DNA of 8,815 nt from NCBI GenBank assembly GCA_900552255.1, contig URZF01000047.1, positions 1 to 8,815 of the forward strand, given 5' to 3'. A program made the translations under genes and the position numbers. The first letter of the stretch is position 1. Every line of letters starts with the position of its first letter. Below the pieces are notes generated by a model, which was given only the letters and a program-made list of their open reading frames with translations, did not search any database and was not told where the DNA came from. Shown here one piece after another: positions 6,438-8,815 of the stretch. Source of the stretch: an uncultured Eubacteriales bacterium (GTDB lineage Bacteria > Bacillota > Clostridia > Oscillospirales > CAG-272).

Positions 6438-6869
6438 ATGGATAAGGTGATAAAGCTGCTCGGCGTCGATTACGGCGAGGCGCGCACGGGACTTGCGCGC
6501 TCCGACGCGCTCGGGCTTTACGCCGTCGGTATAGGGAATATCAAGAGCTATCATATGGAGAAAACCGCGGCGGAAATCGTCCGGGTCGCAGAAAAAGAGG
6601 GAACGGAGCGGATCGTCATCGGCAAGCCGGTCAATATGAACGGCACCTGCGGGGAAAAAGTGGAGAAGGTCACGGAGCTTGCGCGGCTCATTTCCGAGCT
6701 TTCGGATATCCCGATCGATTTTTATGACGAACGGCTGACCACCATGTCCGCGCATAAAATCCTTGCAGAAAGCGGCGTGCGGGCGAAAAACCGCCGTGAG
6801 GTCGTCGATTCGCTTGCGGCGGAGCTGATCTTGCAGGGATATATGGATCGGAACAGAAAAAATTCGTAA
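6438..6869 (+). CDS. ruvX: RuvX/YqgF family RNase H-fold nuclease
   Basis: This protein (143 aa, normal length) belongs to the YqgF/RuvX family of RNase H-fold enzymes. Family members have been linked to 5'-end pre-16S rRNA processing and to Holliday junction resolution; the sequence cannot say which applies here. The active-site acidic positions are present: Asp11 in LGVDYGEARTG, Asp97 in FYDERLTT (95-102) and Asp124 in VVDSLAAELIL. IGKPVNMNGT (61-70) is the usual substrate-loop motif with Lys63 where Leu is more common. The ATG lies 8 bases after the PfkB-like stop. Its ribosome site, AAAGGA (6421-6426), overlaps the last codons of that gene, which suggests translational coupling. In many Firmicutes yqgF sits beside alaS; here it sits beside a glycyl-tRNA synthetase gene. 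Confidence 0.95.
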   Translation: MDKVIKLLGVDYGEARTGLARSDALGLYAVGIGNIKSYHMEKTAAEIVRVAEKEGTERIVIGKPVNMNGTCGEKVEKVTELARLISELSDIPIDFYDERLTTMSAHKILAESGVRAKNRREVVDSLAAELILQGYMDRNRKNS

Positions 6870-6887
6870 GATAAAGAGGAACAGCAT

Positions 6888-8279
6888 ATGGACAATTCAA
6901 AAAAGACCATGGAAAAAATCGTCGCGCTCTGCAAGAACCGCGGCTTTGTCTATCCGGGCTCGGAAATATACGGCGGCCTTGCTAACAGCTGGGATTACGG
7001 TCCGCTCGGCGTGGAATATAAAAACAATATCAAAAAAGCATGGTGGAAAAAGTTCGTTCAGGAGTCCAAGTATAACGTCGGGCTCGACTGCGCGATTCTG
7101 ATGAACAAGGAGACATGGGTGGCCTCCGGTCATCTCAAAGGCTTTGCCGACCCGCTCATGGACTGCAAGGCGTGCAAGACGCGCCACCGCGCCGACAAAC
7201 TCATCGAGGATTATGCCGCGGAGCATGGGCTTTCCGACAATCCCGGCGGCTGGACGAATGAACAGCTCACCTCCTATATCAAGGAGCATGAGATCGCCTG
7301 TCCGAACTGCGGCAGCCATGATTTTACGGATATCCGCCAGTTCAATCTGATGTTCAAGACGTTTCAGGGCGTGACGGAGGATTCCACAAGCGAGCTGTAT
7401 CTGCGTCCCGAAACGGCGCAGGGCATTTTCGTGAACTTCAAGAATGTGGCGAGGACGACCAGACGCAAGATGCCGTTCGGCATCGCGCAGATCGGCAAAT
7501 CGTTCCGCAATGAGATCACGCCCGGCAACTTTATCTTCCGCATCCGCGAGTTTGAGCAGATGGAGCTTGAATTTTTCTGCCGTCCCGGTACCGATCTCGA
7601 CTGGTTCGCATACTGGAAAAACTATTGCGCCGAGTTTCTTTATTCGCTCGGCATGAACCGCGACTGTTTGAGACTCCGCGATCACAGTCCCGAGGAGCTT
7701 TGCTTCTATTCCAAGGCAACGACGGACTTTGAGTATCTGTTCCCGTTCGGCTGGGGCGAGCTTTGGGGCATCGCCGACCGCACGGATTACGACCTGACGC
7801 AGCATCAGAATCACAGCGGCGAATCGATGGAATATTTCGACGATGTGACAGGCGAGAAATACATTCCGTATGTCATCGAGCCGTCTCTCGGCGCAGACCG
7901 CGTCGCGCTTGCGTTCCTTGTGGACGCTTATGACGAGGAAACGATCGGGGAAGGCGATGTGCGCACCGTGCTGCATCTGCATCCGGCGCTGGCGCCGGTC
8001 AAGGCGGCGGTGCTTCCGCTTTCCAAGAAGCTCAGTGAAAAGGCATGGGCGATTCACGATACGCTTTCCAAGCATTTCACGGTGGATTTCGATGAGTCCG
8101 GCTCCATCGGCAAGCGCTATCGCCGCGAGGACGAGATCGGCACGCCGTTCTGCATCACCTATGATTTCGACTCCGAAAACGACGGCTGTGTGACAGTCCG
8201 CGACCGCGACACGATGGAGCAGGAGAGAATCCGCACCGAGGAGCTTGTCTCCTATATCGAAAACAAAATGGAGTTTTAA
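6888..8279 (+). CDS. glyQS: Glycine--tRNA ligase, dimeric (alpha2) type
   Basis: This class II synthetase attaches glycine to tRNA-Gly in the cytoplasm using ATP. The single 463 aa chain is the size of the homodimeric bacterial enzyme, not the alpha/beta two-gene form. The N-terminal core includes [22 protein letters not shown] (20-41). A Zn-binding insertion has CKAC (93-96) and CPNC (138-141). Motif 2 is around [25 protein letters not shown] (206-230), and motif 3 is [14 protein letters not shown] (331-344). The C-terminal anticodon-binding domain runs from about 365 to the end, with [23 protein letters not shown] typical of the family. The ATG at 6888 has AAGAGGAA about 8 bases upstream and follows ruvX by 18 bases. 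No T-box leader is present either directly upstream or at the operon promoter. Identification is firm. Confidence 0.98.
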   Translation: MDNSKKTMEKIVALCKNRGFVYPGSEIYGGLANSWDYGPLGVEYKNNIKKAWWKKFVQESKYNVGLDCAILMNKETWVASGHLKGFADPLMDCKACKTRHRADKLIEDYAAEHGLSDNPGGWTNEQLTSYIKEHEIACPNCGSHDFTDIRQFNLMFKTFQGVTEDSTSELYLRPETAQGIFVNFKNVARTTRRKMPFGIAQIGKSFRNEITPGNFIFRIREFEQMELEFFCRPGTDLDWFAYWKNYCAEFLYSLGMNRDCLRLRDHSPEELCFYSKATTDFEYLFPFGWGELWGIADRTDYDLTQHQNHSGESMEYFDDVTGEKYIPYVIEPSLGADRVALAFLVDAYDEETIGEGDVRTVLHLHPALAPVKAAVLPLSKKLSEKAWAIHDTLSKHFTVDFDESGSIGKRYRREDEIGTPFCITYDFDSENDGCVTVRDRDTMEQERIRTEELVSYIENKMEF

Positions 8280-8281
8280 CG

Positions 8282-8776
8282 ATGAATAAGAAAAAAGCTT
8301 CGGTTAAGCTGCTGACTGCGGCTCTGATTGTAAACGGCGTATATCTTCTTATTTTGGCGCTGATGACATGCTTTCAGAAATGGCTGAAATCCTCTGTGCA
8401 AAACGCGCCGCTTGGTGTGCAGACTACGTTTTATTTTCCCTATGACGATGTGATTTTTGCTGCGGTTTGCCTTGTGCTGATGCTGGCTTTTTCCCTGATT
8501 CTCATTTCTCGGATGAAGGCCGGTGCGAAAACAGGCGCTCTTCCGGTATATGGGATGATATTCTTCGGTGTGCTGATGCCGTATCTTTCCAAGGTCGCGT
8601 CTCATTTGGAGTCTCTGCGGATTGCCGATTCTCAGGCTGCGACCGAGGAATCGATCAACTATGTGATGAGCGCGTCCTATGTACACGACCTGACGGCGTG
8701 GGCGCTGCCTCTGCTTTTTGTGTCCGCCGCCGTCTTTATCGCCGGCTGCGCGGTTTCTCTTTGCACACGTGAATGA
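8282..8776 (+). CDS. Four-helix membrane protein of unknown function
   Basis: I do not recognise this 164 aa protein. A lysine-rich N-terminus (NKKKASVK) precedes four hydrophobic segments, at roughly 10-30, 57-77, 87-104 and 137-158. A polar stretch (about 31-55) separates the first two, and a longer soluble loop (105-135, with several Ser/Glu/Ala) separates the last two. No signal-peptide cleavage site or catalytic motif is visible. By positive charge the N-terminus is probably cytoplasmic. It begins 2 bases after the glyQS stop. Its ribosome site, GGAG (8270-8273), lies inside the glyQS coding end, so its translation is probably coupled to the synthetase. The role in the operon is unknown, and co-transcription alone does not imply a link to translation. 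Confidence 0.8.
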   Translation: MNKKKASVKLLTAALIVNGVYLLILALMTCFQKWLKSSVQNAPLGVQTTFYFPYDDVIFAAVCLVLMLAFSLILISRMKAGAKTGALPVYGMIFFGVLMPYLSKVASHLESLRIADSQAATEESINYVMSASYVHDLTAWALPLLFVSAAVFIAGCAVSLCTRE

Positions 8777-8786
8777 CTCTCAAAGC

Positions 8787-8815
8787 TTCCTCTGCTCTGA
8801 AAAATTGACGAGGAA
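8787..8815 (+). terminator. Possible start of a terminator hairpin, cut by the window edge
   Basis: TTCCTC (8787-8792) is complementary to GAGGAA (8810-8815), the last six bases of the window, across a 17-base A/T-containing loop. It lies 10 bases after the membrane protein stop codon, where an operon terminator would be expected. The stem could extend if the next bases beyond the window are GCTT, pairing with AAGC (8783-8786), but that and any T-run are out of view. Low confidence. Confidence 0.3.

Noticed and set aside
6870..6887. A T-box or other riboswitch upstream of glyQS
   Set aside because: Only 18 bases separate ruvX and glyQS. There is no room for a leader RNA.
6897..8075. 392-codon minus-strand frame opposite glyQS
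   Set aside because: It is antisense to fully conserved synthetase motifs and has the same shadow composition as the other minus-strand frames.

Overview
The window looks like chromosomal DNA from a moderately GC-rich member of the Clostridia (Firmicutes), probably an uncultured or gut-type lineage. This is an inference from the gene content: a stand-alone DUF2156-type acyltransferase, RF-3, a dimeric (alpha2) glycyl-tRNA synthetase, purine-rich AGGAGG-like ribosome binding sites, and GTG and TTG starts beside ATG. No marker fixes the genus. All supported genes lie on the plus strand and are tightly packed. There are no rRNA or tRNA genes, CRISPR arrays, transposases or phage genes.

Region 1 (1-4123) is a run of closely spaced genes. 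It starts with a DUF2156-GNAT fusion whose 5' end looks incomplete or out of frame. A HAD phosphatase, the translation factor RF-3 (prfC) and dUTPase (dut) follow. Gaps are 24, 27 and 78 bases. prfC acts in translation termination, and the HAD enzyme and dUTPase are metabolic or housekeeping enzymes.

Region 2 (4141-5135) has a more AT-rich start than its neighbours. It holds two overlapping reading frames that together look like one membrane-anchored protein broken by a frameshift: a two-helix N-terminal part and a soluble C-terminal part. I do not recognise the family.

Region 3 (5136-5301) is the only real intergenic space. It carries a nested inverted-repeat block, which reads as an intrinsic terminator only on the minus strand, followed by a near-consensus sigma-A promoter (TTTACA, 17 bases, TATAAT).

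Region 4 (5302-8776) is an apparent operon driven by that promoter: a degenerate PfkB-fold protein, ruvX/yqgF, glycyl-tRNA synthetase, and an unrecognised four-helix membrane protein. The PfkB-like protein is the most interesting item. It keeps the fold signature and the downstream TFTGAL segment, but the catalytic GAGD, the NxxE motif and the sugar-side Gly-Gly/Asn motif are all replaced, and it carries a charged low-complexity insertion. It therefore looks like a pseudokinase kept in a housekeeping operon with RNA-related enzymes. The window ends inside a possible hairpin that may terminate this operon.
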